DNA from: Desulfoluna limicola
GTDB taxonomy: Bacteria; Desulfobacterota; Desulfobacteria; Desulfobacterales; Desulfolunaceae
Direction of reading: 5' to 3'
Length of the DNA stretch: 64,000 nucleotides
Assembly: GCF_021654575.1 (NCBI RefSeq)
Contig: NZ_AP024488.1
Span: 3,433,501-3,497,500, forward strand
Made by a program: the position numbers and the translations under genes. The notes below the pieces were generated by a model. It did not search any database and was not told the DNA's origin. It was given only the letters and a program-made list of their open reading frames with translations. How positions within the stretch are numbered: position 1 is the stretch's first letter; each line of letters begins with the position of its first letter. Below, piece after piece: positions 17,277 through 25,332 of this stretch.

Positions 17277-18545
17277 TTACCGTGTATAGATATTAAGGCT
17301 CAAAATCACACTGTTCTCCTCGTAGCCATACTCATCAATATTGGACCAGCGCGAATTGTAAGAGTAATCAAGGCTCAGGCTGGCTCGCCTCATAAGCTGG
17401 CGCTCAATACCGACCTTGAGCCTGAAGGTCACATCATTTCGGTCACGTTCCCCCGGCCGGGTTTCCAGATAGGCATCATCACGCAGCTGGCAGCGGCCAG
17501 TGCCCTTCCAATCCTTGGCGATCCCATACCACCCCGAGACCATGCCGGAGACAAACGTATCGAAGCCGGGGTTATCGAAATCGATGTACTCTTCTTCATG
17601 GCCGGCCGACACCGTCAGCGTCATCTCCCCCCTGCGCCATCCCTTTGTGGTATGCGCATTGCCAACAACAGAAGGCTCATACGTGGTCTCTTCCCCCTCT
17701 TCCGAACGAACAATGACACCGGCACCAATATCGTAATGCCCATGTGGGAACTCCCTGACGAGCCCGACAAGGGGGCTCAGCGTCGAATAGTTCCTTCGGG
17801 CGTCACCGGTGTATCTTGATCCGCCTAGCCTTAAAAACAGGCGCTTCTTCGGAGTCAGGGCATACTCCGACCCCAGGGTCCCGCGTGACAGTTGATAGGA
17901 TGTTGAATCGTCATACCACCCTTCCGTGTACCCTGCGTCTATGGTCAAAAAAACCTGTTGCCCCACCCGCTTGCGCGCATTGATCCCACCACCGGCTTCG
18001 CTGCTGTCCTGAGAGGTACTGTCCTTATCGTAGTCAAGTCTCTCGCCCCTGAGGGCAAATCCATATGAGTCTTGCCTGCCCGTTGTCCATGTGCCAAGCA
18101 GCGATGAAGCATACGTCGAGTAAGGCAGCCGAGTCGCGCCTTGAAGAGCCTGACGATCCAAGGCACTCTCCTCACTTCGATTAAAAAGATTTTCAAACGT
18201 GAGGTCAACGTCCCGGCGCGGCTTACCATACATCGACAGTTCAACGCGGTGCCCGGCTGAATCGTACGTCGGGTTTTTATCGTACCATGTGTATCGAGGG
18301 CGGTACGTAAGCTCCGTTTTAGCCCGTGACCATGTCTTGGCCATCTCTATCCAGGGGGAGACCCGGTACATAACATCGGAGGTTTCGCCGGACTCTTCGA
18401 GGAAGAGGTTGTCATTGTACTCAACCTCGGATTTTACGCCCAGACGGACCTCACCTAAGGCATCGGGACAAAATCCCCGGTCGATGCAAAGGAGCATACA
18501 AAGAGTTAAGCAGGAAATGATTGTGGCTTTATAAGCTATCGGCAT
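17277..18545 (-). CDS. Outer-membrane beta-barrel protein of the exopolysaccharide locus
   Basis: A 422-residue protein with an N-terminal signal sequence (ATIISCLTLCMLLCIDRGFC) and then alternating hydrophobic/polar strands rich in Tyr, Trp and Gly throughout. Examples are VEYNDNLFLEESGETSDVMY at the start and RASLSLDYSYNSRWSNIDEY near the end, finishing with an amphipathic SVILSLNIYTR strand. This matches the beta-barrel proteins associated with PEP-CTERM/exosortase systems (TIGR03016/EpsL-like; BBP2 family). It could form the polymer exit channel with the export protein encoded just upstream, but direct evidence is lacking. Confidence 0.8.
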   Translation of the reverse strand: MPIAYKATIISCLTLCMLLCIDRGFCPDALGEVRLGVKSEVEYNDNLFLEESGETSDVMYRVSPWIEMAKTWSRAKTELTYRPRYTWYDKNPTYDSAGHRVELSMYGKPRRDVDLTFENLFNRSEESALDRQALQGATRLPYSTYASSLLGTWTTGRQDSYGFALRGERLDYDKDSTSQDSSEAGGGINARKRVGQQVFLTIDAGYTEGWYDDSTSYQLSRGTLGSEYALTPKKRLFLRLGGSRYTGDARRNYSTLSPLVGLVREFPHGHYDIGAGVIVRSEEGEETTYEPSVVGNAHTTKGWRRGEMTLTVSAGHEEEYIDFDNPGFDTFVSGMVSGWYGIAKDWKGTGRCQLRDDAYLETRPGERDRNDVTFRLKVGIERQLMRRASLSLDYSYNSRWSNIDEYGYEENSVILSLNIYTR

Positions 18546-18632
18546 GATGCTGAATGAACTTTCGGTGAAGACTGTGCCACCATTGCAAGATGAGCGCGAC
18601 TTTCAAAATCAGGCGATGGACGAATCAAGGGG

Positions 18633-19235
18633 TCAAGGCACCACGATGGTGTCATCGGCCTGGAGGATAATGTTTCCCTTAAAATCTCGCCCCGCAATAA
18701 TATCGTGATAATTGACTTTTATCACGGCATCCTTGACCTTGTTTCGGCGCAGGACAAAGATCTCTTTCTTTTTGGCCCATTCCGTAAACCCTCCAGCGAT
18801 GGCAAAGGCTTGAAGAACCGTCAACTCCTTCGAAAGATGGTACTCTCCAGTGCGCGCAACCTCGCCAAGGATATAGAATCGCTGGCTTCTGGCCTCCTTT
18901 AAAATGACCGTCACCACCGGTTTATCGATATACTTACGCAAGACAAGTTCCAAATGGGTCTTTAACTCGCGTGTGGTTCTTCCCGCGGCCGTGACATCAT
19001 TCACCAGGGGAAGGGTAATTTTTCCGTCGAGTCGGATCACACAATTTTGGAGTGTAAAGTCGATCTCTTTCCATACCAAAACATCAATCACATCCCCGTA
19101 ACCCAGGGTATAATTCTCGGAGATTTGTTTCGTCTCAATTGCCCCCAACTTCGCGTGTGACTCTGCGCAGACCCCCCATGAGAAAACCACCACACACACA
19201 GCCATTATAAATCGTAAAGGCTTACAATAAAGCAT
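18633..19235 (-). CDS. Polysaccharide export protein (Wza-like, poly_export + SLBB)
   Basis: A 200-residue periplasmic/outer-membrane export protein. A signal peptide (MAVCVVVFSWGVCAESHA) precedes the poly_export domain ISENYTLGYGDVIDVLVWKE...DGKITLPLVNDVTAAGRTT, then an SLBB repeat SQRFYILGEVARTGEYHLSK and AFAIAGGFTEWAKKKEIFVL. It is much shorter than Wza (about 380 residues) and lacks the C-terminal outer-membrane helix, as in exosortase loci where a separate barrel is encoded. The start at 19235 has a GGGGGCGGAG site; a GTG frame from 19403 only adds non-homologous sequence. The 210-bp gap to the upstream gene contains a weak GGGG/CCCC hairpin near 19371-19394. Confidence 0.88.
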   Translation of the reverse strand: MLYCKPLRFIMAVCVVVFSWGVCAESHAKLGAIETKQISENYTLGYGDVIDVLVWKEIDFTLQNCVIRLDGKITLPLVNDVTAAGRTTRELKTHLELVLRKYIDKPVVTVILKEARSQRFYILGEVARTGEYHLSKELTVLQAFAIAGGFTEWAKKKEIFVLRRNKVKDAVIKVNYHDIIAGRDFKGNIILQADDTIVVP

Positions 19236-19446
19236 AGCTCCGCCCCCTGGGTAACATGGCCCCAATTTAAATATGAGTTGAATGTAGACAAGTAAGGGCT
19301 CGGGCAAGAAAATCATGGAACAATCAGGCCATGTCGGGGGGCTTTTCATGGGTGCATGTCCACGAAAAGACGAAGGGGGGTTATCACCCCTTTCCCGGGT
19401 CACCTGTTGAACATGTTAATATTGCGTGGGCCCTGGCAATGCCGGA

Positions 19447-20829
19447 CTAACGCGCACCGACACCAAAAAGAACGGTCCTGACAGTTCGAAAGGCAATGAC
19501 GATATCCATCAGAATTGACATATTTTTTATGTAAAAGAGGTCGTAGTTGAGTTTTTCCATCGCATCTTCGACAGAATCTCCGTACTCATACCGAACCTGA
19601 GCCCACCCCGTTACCCCCGGCCTCACCGTAAACCGCTCCGAATAGTAAGGAAGAACCACCTCTAGTTGCCTGACAAAGTGGGCCCTTTCCGGCCGAGGCC
19701 CCACAAGGCTCATGTCCCCTTTCAACACGTTAAACAATTGGGGAAGTTCATCAATTCTCCATTTCCTGATAAACGAGCCGATGCGTGTCACCCTTGCGTC
19801 ATTTTTCTTCGCCCATACGGGGCCGGAATCTTTTTCCGCATCAACGACCATGGATCTGAACTTGTAGAGATTGTACCCTTTTTGGTGAAGCCCCAATCTC
19901 TCCTGGCAAAACATCACGGGCCCCTTTGAATCAAGCTTTATAAGGATGGCGACGGCCAGGATAACCGGCGAAAACAGTGTGAGAAGAACCACGGAAGCAA
20001 CAATATCTTCAATTCGCTTGAGGATATTGCGGAGCCTGCTTTTTCTGAAACCGTTTGAAAATATCAACCAGGATGGATTGATGGACGAAACCAAAAATTT
20101 GCCGGTTAACATCTCATAAAAAGTGTGCCCCTCGATCACATCAATGCCGTTGACCCGGCACATGAGAAGCTCGTCCACTGGGAAATTGCCCCGCTTTTCA
20201 TTCAACGCAACAACAATACGCTTTACACCAAATGCTGCCGCAGTTTCCGCAACACCTTCATACCCACCCACATACTTTGATTTTAAGGACTTCAACTCCG
20301 CAATATTTCCTTCAGTCAGAATGCCTTTCACACAGTACCCGCAATCAATGGCCCTCTCTATTTCACGGCAGATTTCAAAAAGCAGAGTGCTGTCACCCAG
20401 AACAAAAATGTTTTGATTGAACACACCCGATTTCAGGATAAAGACATAAACAAAGCGCCAGACAGAAAAAAGGGCCAGAACAAGGGGGATAAAGATAAAG
20501 AAGAAGCCCTTGATGATAATGGCTTCGCTGAATATGAGGTAAAACAGGGACAAGAAAATCAAAGCCGAGCCAAAGGATTGAAGCAACTTTATGGTCAAGT
20601 CAACATACCCGCGTGTGTCCTTGATACAATATGCGTTGTTGCAATAAAGGCAGATAACACACACGGCAACAATACAGACCGCCTTCGAGTGAATACTGGT
20701 GTATCCGCCCCCCACCCCTTTAAAAAAATAAGACGCCGATAGAATGATACATAAATAAAGAAGGAGGCTTTCCAGGACAATCAAAAACGAATTGCGAATT
20801 GTATAATAATTTCTGAATAGAAGTATCAT
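19447..20829 (-). CDS. Undecaprenyl-phosphate phosphoglycosyl transferase (EpsB/WcaJ-like)
   Basis: A 460-residue enzyme that starts repeat-unit synthesis by moving a sugar-1-phosphate onto undecaprenyl phosphate at the inner membrane. Four or five N-terminal helices precede a Rossmann-like region (NIFVLGDSTLLFEICREIER). The C-terminal bacterial sugar transferase domain has CQERLGLHQKGYNLYKFRSM, IDELPQLFNVLKGDMSLVGP and FTVRPGVTGWAQVRYEYGDS, matching the polyprenyl-glycosylphosphotransferase family. It resembles TIGR03013, the exosortase-system member. A 133-bp gap separates it from the kinase gene upstream. Confidence 0.92.
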   Translation of the reverse strand: MILLFRNYYTIRNSFLIVLESLLLYLCIILSASYFFKGVGGGYTSIHSKAVCIVAVCVICLYCNNAYCIKDTRGYVDLTIKLLQSFGSALIFLSLFYLIFSEAIIIKGFFFIFIPLVLALFSVWRFVYVFILKSGVFNQNIFVLGDSTLLFEICREIERAIDCGYCVKGILTEGNIAELKSLKSKYVGGYEGVAETAAAFGVKRIVVALNEKRGNFPVDELLMCRVNGIDVIEGHTFYEMLTGKFLVSSINPSWLIFSNGFRKSRLRNILKRIEDIVASVVLLTLFSPVILAVAILIKLDSKGPVMFCQERLGLHQKGYNLYKFRSMVVDAEKDSGPVWAKKNDARVTRIGSFIRKWRIDELPQLFNVLKGDMSLVGPRPERAHFVRQLEVVLPYYSERFTVRPGVTGWAQVRYEYGDSVEDAMEKLNYDLFYIKNMSILMDIVIAFRTVRTVLFGVGAR

Positions 20830-20962
20830 ACCAATCCCACATCACATGTGCTGTTGGGCAATCAGACACAAGCACTCGCACAAAGAGGCACGACCGATCG
20901 TCAATGCGACTGCCATGAGAAAAATTCACCGTGGTTTACCCTGCAAAAAGGGTCTCTGATTA

Positions 20963-21802
20963 TTACTTGAGCGTTCTGGCGTGTTTCCCTTTGGCATAGT
21001 AAGACGAGTAGCCTGGATCTTTTACAAAGGTCGGATTGTACCTGTTAAGGACAACGCCAATCACCTTGGATCGATCCAGCTTGTCCAGCATATCAGACAC
21101 AGATTTCTTCAATGTCCTGTCATTTCGAATGACAATGATAATACCGTCCACGTGCTTGGAAACGGCGATTGTTTCGGGAGCAAACAAAGGGGGGGGGGAA
21201 TCAATGATGACATACCGATCGGAATAACGGGATCGGACTTCGGCAAGCATATGGGTCATGGTGGAGGAAGTGATCAGCTCCGACGGGTTGTCCACAATGT
21301 TCCCGGCCGGAATAACAGACAATTTTTCGATCTGAGTTCGATAGATCACGTCCTCCAGGGAGCAGTCGTGATTCAAGTAAAGGTCCAGGCCAGAGGCTTC
21401 CGGGGGCAGGGCAAAGATGTCAGAAATAGTGGGACGCCTCATGTCGCTGTCGATGACAAGCACTGAGTTGTCCATGCTGCTGGCAATGGTAGCGGCAATA
21501 TTCGACGTCACAAAAGACTTCCCTTCTCCAGGCACCGCACTTGTCACAAGAACCGTCCGAATATCACGCCCATGGCCAGGGTACAATATGGATGTTTTGA
21601 TGGAACGAAACTGTTCTGAACAGTAACTCCAGGGATCAGAGAGAGCCACCAGTCGCTCTTTATCCAGTATGGTATTCCGGGGCCCTGACAATCCTTTTGA
21701 CTTGTAAGAGGCAAGGGACGTGTTGTCAGCGGGATACATGCCCTCGTGGTTTGTGCCGTTGCCTGAATCCATTTTTTCCAGTGCTTTAGAAAAATGCCCC
21801 AT
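20963..21802 (-). CDS. CpsD/BY-kinase-type tyrosine autokinase
   Basis: A 279-residue cytoplasmic BY-kinase that regulates polymer length together with the chain-length protein encoded just upstream. Walker A is TSAVPGEGKSFVTSN (about 88-100), Walker A' is LVIDSDMRRPT (about 115-124) and the switch/Walker B segment is YVIIDSPPPLFAPE. The tail has a tyrosine cluster, DPGYSSYYAKGKHARTL, the usual autophosphorylation site. ATG 21802 has an AAAGGGTG site and lies 4 bp after the chain-length stop. A ten-C run (21189-21198, coding strand) encodes DSPPP inside Walker B, where slippage would destroy the enzyme. Confidence 0.92.
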   Translation of the reverse strand: MGHFSKALEKMDSGNGTNHEGMYPADNTSLASYKSKGLSGPRNTILDKERLVALSDPWSYCSEQFRSIKTSILYPGHGRDIRTVLVTSAVPGEGKSFVTSNIAATIASSMDNSVLVIDSDMRRPTISDIFALPPEASGLDLYLNHDCSLEDVIYRTQIEKLSVIPAGNIVDNPSELITSSTMTHMLAEVRSRYSDRYVIIDSPPPLFAPETIAVSKHVDGIIIVIRNDRTLKKSVSDMLDKLDRSKVIGVVLNRYNPTFVKDPGYSSYYAKGKHARTLK

Positions 21803-21806
21803 GTAT

Positions 21807-23327
21807 TCACCCTTTGATGTAAGCAAGCCCTAAAAACGCACCCAACAAGATGATTGTCGTCAATCCCCCCGTGATGGGTATCAACCGTCTCAGCACAACC
21901 TTAGCCATGCCACCGGGACGATGACGGGTTGGAATGGTCGCTATAATTGGAAGGGAAGTAAAAGACTCCACGGCTTTAGGCCCTCGAAACGTTTGCATCA
22001 GAAACTCAAGAAGAGCCACAATGCCCACCCCGATCCCCAGCCCCACGGCCAGCACAAAGGGCACCATTTTTTTTATATTGGGCTGCACCGGTTTCTGTGA
22101 CACCCTGGCCGGGTCAATGATTCGAAACTGCTCACCTTTCTGTTTTCTCTCCATGTTCACAGCAATTTGGGACTCAAGCTGCCTGCCGAGCAAGGAGTGG
22201 TAGGCTTCTCTGATGTTGTCGTAGTCCCTTTGCAGGGAGAGCAGCTCCTGCTCTCTTTTCGGTGTATCTTCGACCCTTTTTTTATATACCGCGATTTGGG
22301 CCATTAACTTTTGCTGTTCCTTTTCGTTCAGCTCAATTTCGGACTGAATATCAATCAGCCGGTGGTCATAGGCGGTATCGCCCCTTCGACCGTCAGGCCT
22401 TTCCATGCCCTGCCCCTGGGCCTCCTGCTGCTCCAACTGCTGGATCATAGCTTGGAGCTGGAGTACATCAGGGTGGTATTTCGTATACCGTTTCAACCTG
22501 CGCCCCAATTCTGCCCGCAGGCGTTCCAGCTCAAAATGTATATCCCCGGATGAGATCTCAGGGTCCTCTCCGGCAACACTTGCCCGTTTCTGCTGTTGAA
22601 GAAAACTGTCCAACCTGAATTTAGATGCCCGAATCTGATCCCTTACGTGGGCCAGGCTCTCGTTGAGTGACTCCAATATTCGCAGGTTGCTGTTTAGCTG
22701 CTCCGGCAAGCCTCCCATATATCGCTCTCTGTAATTTTTCAGGCTCGTTTCCGTCGTCACGAGTTTGCCTCTCATGGATTCCAGCTCATCTTCCAGGAAG
22801 GAATTGGTACCGAGCACTTGTGTTTCTCTGAGCTTCAGGTTTTCGTCAATAATATACGTGGCCAATGACTGGGTAATCTTCATTACACGAAAGGGATCTG
22901 TCCCCCTGTAGGTGACAGCAAAGGAATCTGCATTGCGATTTCGACCATTCGTCATTTTTACAGAGATGCGTTTACGAAGGACATCCACTTTATCCTCCAT
23001 GTACATGTCCCCTGAGTTCCCATCGGCAAACAGATCGAACTCTTTGATGATCTTCTCAAGATTCGTGCGACTCTGGATTCTTTGAGAGAGTGTGCTGACA
23101 CGGGTGTTGATATCTTCTGCGACGATATTTCGCACGACATCCGTAGGAAGCTTCTGGGGCTGAACAAGGATAACGGTCCTTGACTCGTAATATCTCTGAG
23201 AAAAAGCAACAAGATACATACCGACACACACCGAAACAGTAAAAGGAATCAACAAAACCCAGTACCATTTAACTACTACCCCGAAGTAATATTCCAAGTC
23301 AAACCTGCTGATACTGTCTCTTTCCAT
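21807..23327 (-). CDS. Polysaccharide chain-length determinant (Wzz/GumC-type co-polymerase)
   Basis: A 506-residue inner-membrane protein with the Wzz layout: an N-terminal cytoplasmic stub and helix (WYWVLLIPFTVSVCVGMYLV), a long periplasmic coiled-coil region with repeated Glu/Gln/Arg-rich helices, a second helix near PFVLAVGLGIGVGIVALLEF, and a final hydrophobic segment. The conserved VSQKPVQPNIKKM proline-rich motif sits before the second helix. It resembles the exosortase-system chain-length family (TIGR03007). It is the first gene of the leftward cluster, so its promoter should lie in the 590-bp gap to its right. Confidence 0.9.
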   Translation of the reverse strand: MERDSISRFDLEYYFGVVVKWYWVLLIPFTVSVCVGMYLVAFSQRYYESRTVILVQPQKLPTDVVRNIVAEDINTRVSTLSQRIQSRTNLEKIIKEFDLFADGNSGDMYMEDKVDVLRKRISVKMTNGRNRNADSFAVTYRGTDPFRVMKITQSLATYIIDENLKLRETQVLGTNSFLEDELESMRGKLVTTETSLKNYRERYMGGLPEQLNSNLRILESLNESLAHVRDQIRASKFRLDSFLQQQKRASVAGEDPEISSGDIHFELERLRAELGRRLKRYTKYHPDVLQLQAMIQQLEQQEAQGQGMERPDGRRGDTAYDHRLIDIQSEIELNEKEQQKLMAQIAVYKKRVEDTPKREQELLSLQRDYDNIREAYHSLLGRQLESQIAVNMERKQKGEQFRIIDPARVSQKPVQPNIKKMVPFVLAVGLGIGVGIVALLEFLMQTFRGPKAVESFTSLPIIATIPTRHRPGGMAKVVLRRLIPITGGLTTIILLGAFLGLAYIKG

Positions 23328-23917
23328 CTTACCTCACATTAAGATTCATCCATAATAGAGACTTCACTTATTTAGCATAAGATTAAGACTAACAACAAAC
23401 GCAAGAACTGAATATTATGATTGTGATACAGGCAGCTACACAATGAGCTGAGAGCCAATTTCATTGAGGAAATATAATACATATATAACTTGATATTGAC
23501 ACGATCTTAATCTATCATAACAAATATATCAACACGAAATTATCACTCATACAAAACTGCGAACAAAATCCAAACAAAACTGTCGTCAATAGTCCATCGG
23601 GGTGCCAAACCGCCAAAAAAGCGCCACAGGCCCATTGCAATAAACATCAAAATTAACTTATACTTATTCAATGAATCTCAACATAACTTTCCTGGAAGCG
23701 CTTCCAACGTGTGATAAAAAAGAACGATTGCTAACTGGTGTGTAGCCCCACATAATATTTGCCTCCCCCCCGCACCTGGGATCACAGTCACAGTACCGCC
23801 CCCAGGACAAAACCCGAGAGTCCCTTTTTCAGCGATCCAGACCCTCGTCCCCTGTAAAAAATAGTTCATATTCATAGGCACTTGTACACCATCATTTTTT
23901 TTTCACAAGGCAACATC
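23328..23917. other. Divergent intergenic region between exopolysaccharide cluster and activator
   Basis: A 590-bp gene-free stretch. The part next to the chain-length gene (to about 23.7 kb) is A+T-rich and should carry the promoters of the leftward cluster. It holds one perfect 14-bp palindrome, listed separately. I looked on both strands for a sigma-54 promoter (GG-N10-GC) and found no convincing match. The right third, with stretches such as GCCTCCCCCCCGCACC, is GC-richer and shows no ORF I would defend. Confidence 0.6.
23693..23706. promoter_or_regulatory. 14-bp palindrome matching LacI/CcpA-type operators
   Basis: TGGAAGCGCTTCCA is a perfect palindrome that fits the LacI-family consensus TGNAANCGNTTNCA at every fixed position. 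It lies between the divergent exopolysaccharide cluster and the sigma-54-type activator gene, about 365 bp from the chain-length start and 210 bp from the activator start. No LacI-family gene is present in the window. Binding is inferred only from the match. Confidence 0.45.
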
Positions 23918-24952
23918 ATGGATACCGGCTTAGTGGGCGTAAGCTCAGACATTCAGAAAATTCGTGATATTATACACTTGATTTCCAGCGACGCCTCACT
24001 CAACGTTCTCATTACTGGCGAAACGGGGGTAGGGAAAGAAGTCGTTGCGCGGGCACTTTACGAATCATCGCCCAGAAAACAAAGTGAATTCGTGAAAGTC
24101 AACTGTGCTGCCATCCCGGACGCCCTACTCGAGAGTGAACTTTTTGGCGTGGAGCAGGGCGCATACACTGGAGCCAACAAACAAAGGAAAGGTAAATTTG
24201 AACTGGCCGATGGGGGCGTTCTTTTCTTAGACGAAATCGGAGACATGTCATTTCACCTTCAGGCCAAGCTCCTGCACGTCCTCCAAAGTGGAGAGTACAA
24301 CCGCCTCGGATCTGAGAGCAATATGAGGTCCAACACCTGGGTTATTTCAGCAACCAACCACAATTTAAAACAAAAAATCCTTGCCAAAGAGTTTCGAGAA
24401 GACCTCTACTACAGACTTAACATGGTTCGAATCAACATCTCACCTTTGCGAGAGCGACCTGAGGACATCCCGGAACTCATCACGCACTACACCGAGGTGT
24501 ACAACACAAAATACCCAAATAGTAAAACAAACCATTTGACGTCAGAAACAGTCGAAAGCCTCTGCCGTTACCCCTGGCCCGGAAATGTCAGGCAGCTTAT
24601 CAGCGTTCTTCAAAGAATCCTGATCCTGGGCTGTGATGAAGAAGCAATCGATGACCTGCGTCGTGAAACCATCGGGCAGCAAGGCCTTACCGTCTCCGAT
24701 GCAGCAACCCCCATCTATGGCCAGATCATGGATGAAATACGTGATATCGTCAACAAAACGCCCGACAGCATTGGCTCTTTCTCATTAAAAACAATCAAAA
24801 AAACCACCTCAAACATCGTCGAAAAAGAGGTTATTTCTCAAATTTTAGGAATGACAAACTGGAACAGAACCCATGCATCAAAAATACTCAAAATAAGCTA
24901 CAAAACCCTTCTTACCAAAATAGATCAACTGGAAATCACCAGGCCCAACTGA
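23918..24952 (+). CDS. Sigma-54-interacting AAA+ activator without receiver domain
   Basis: A 344-residue enhancer-binding protein that consists of the AAA+ domain almost from the start. Walker A is [16 protein letters not shown], the sigma-54 contact loop is GAYTGA (the Tyr variant of GAFTGA) and Walker B is [23 protein letters not shown] [27 protein letters not shown] and [10 protein letters not shown] follow. A Fis-type helix-turn-helix ends the protein ([20 protein letters not shown]). There is no receiver, PAS or GAF domain, as in PspF, so a partner protein or expression level would set its activity. ATG 23918 follows AAGG. Its divergent position suggests control of the exopolysaccharide cluster. 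Confidence 0.92.
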   Translation: MDTGLVGVSSDIQKIRDIIHLISSDASLNVLITGETGVGKEVVARALYESSPRKQSEFVKVNCAAIPDALLESELFGVEQGAYTGANKQRKGKFELADGGVLFLDEIGDMSFHLQAKLLHVLQSGEYNRLGSESNMRSNTWVISATNHNLKQKILAKEFREDLYYRLNMVRINISPLRERPEDIPELITHYTEVYNTKYPNSKTNHLTSETVESLCRYPWPGNVRQLISVLQRILILGCDEEAIDDLRRETIGQQGLTVSDAATPIYGQIMDEIRDIVNKTPDSIGSFSLKTIKKTTSNIVEKEVISQILGMTNWNRTHASKILKISYKTLLTKIDQLEITRPN

Positions 24953-25332
24953 CCCCCTGTATTCAGATTTATAATTGCGTCACTTGCGACAAAGAGGTGG
25001 GCAGCCGGTAGCTTTAGAGGCAATGGAGGATCACGCAATTCAATTGCCAGAGAAAACAGGGATCCGTGCGCCCAAAATATGAAATCGAAGAGCGATCACA
25101 AGTCCCCGGGGAAAAATTCGCATCCAAGGACCCGTTATCGCAACCCCCTGAACTGACGACACCGTCATCGATTGCTGTCCTCCCTTTGGGAAATTGACTT
25201 TTCCTGCAAACCGCCTTATCGTTGAATCATTAACAATGACGGACGATCCTTTAATCGCTCTCCGACCAGGCGACACCTCCCTTTATCCCACTCATCCCCC
25301 CATGCGACTCAAAAGGCCGGCCCACAACATCC
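24953..25332. other. Intergenic region upstream of the solute-binding protein gene
   Basis: A 380-bp stretch without a credible gene. Short frames are present on both strands but have no ribosome site or protein-like composition. I found no clear terminator for the activator gene, no riboswitch-like motif and no copy of the dispersed repeat. The promoter of the two solute-binding protein genes should be here but could not be pinned down. Confidence 0.5.

Noticed and set aside
23328..23917. Sigma-54 promoter for the chain-length gene
   Set aside because: GTGCCA near 23601 resembles half a -24 box, but no partner GC lies at the right spacing on either strand.
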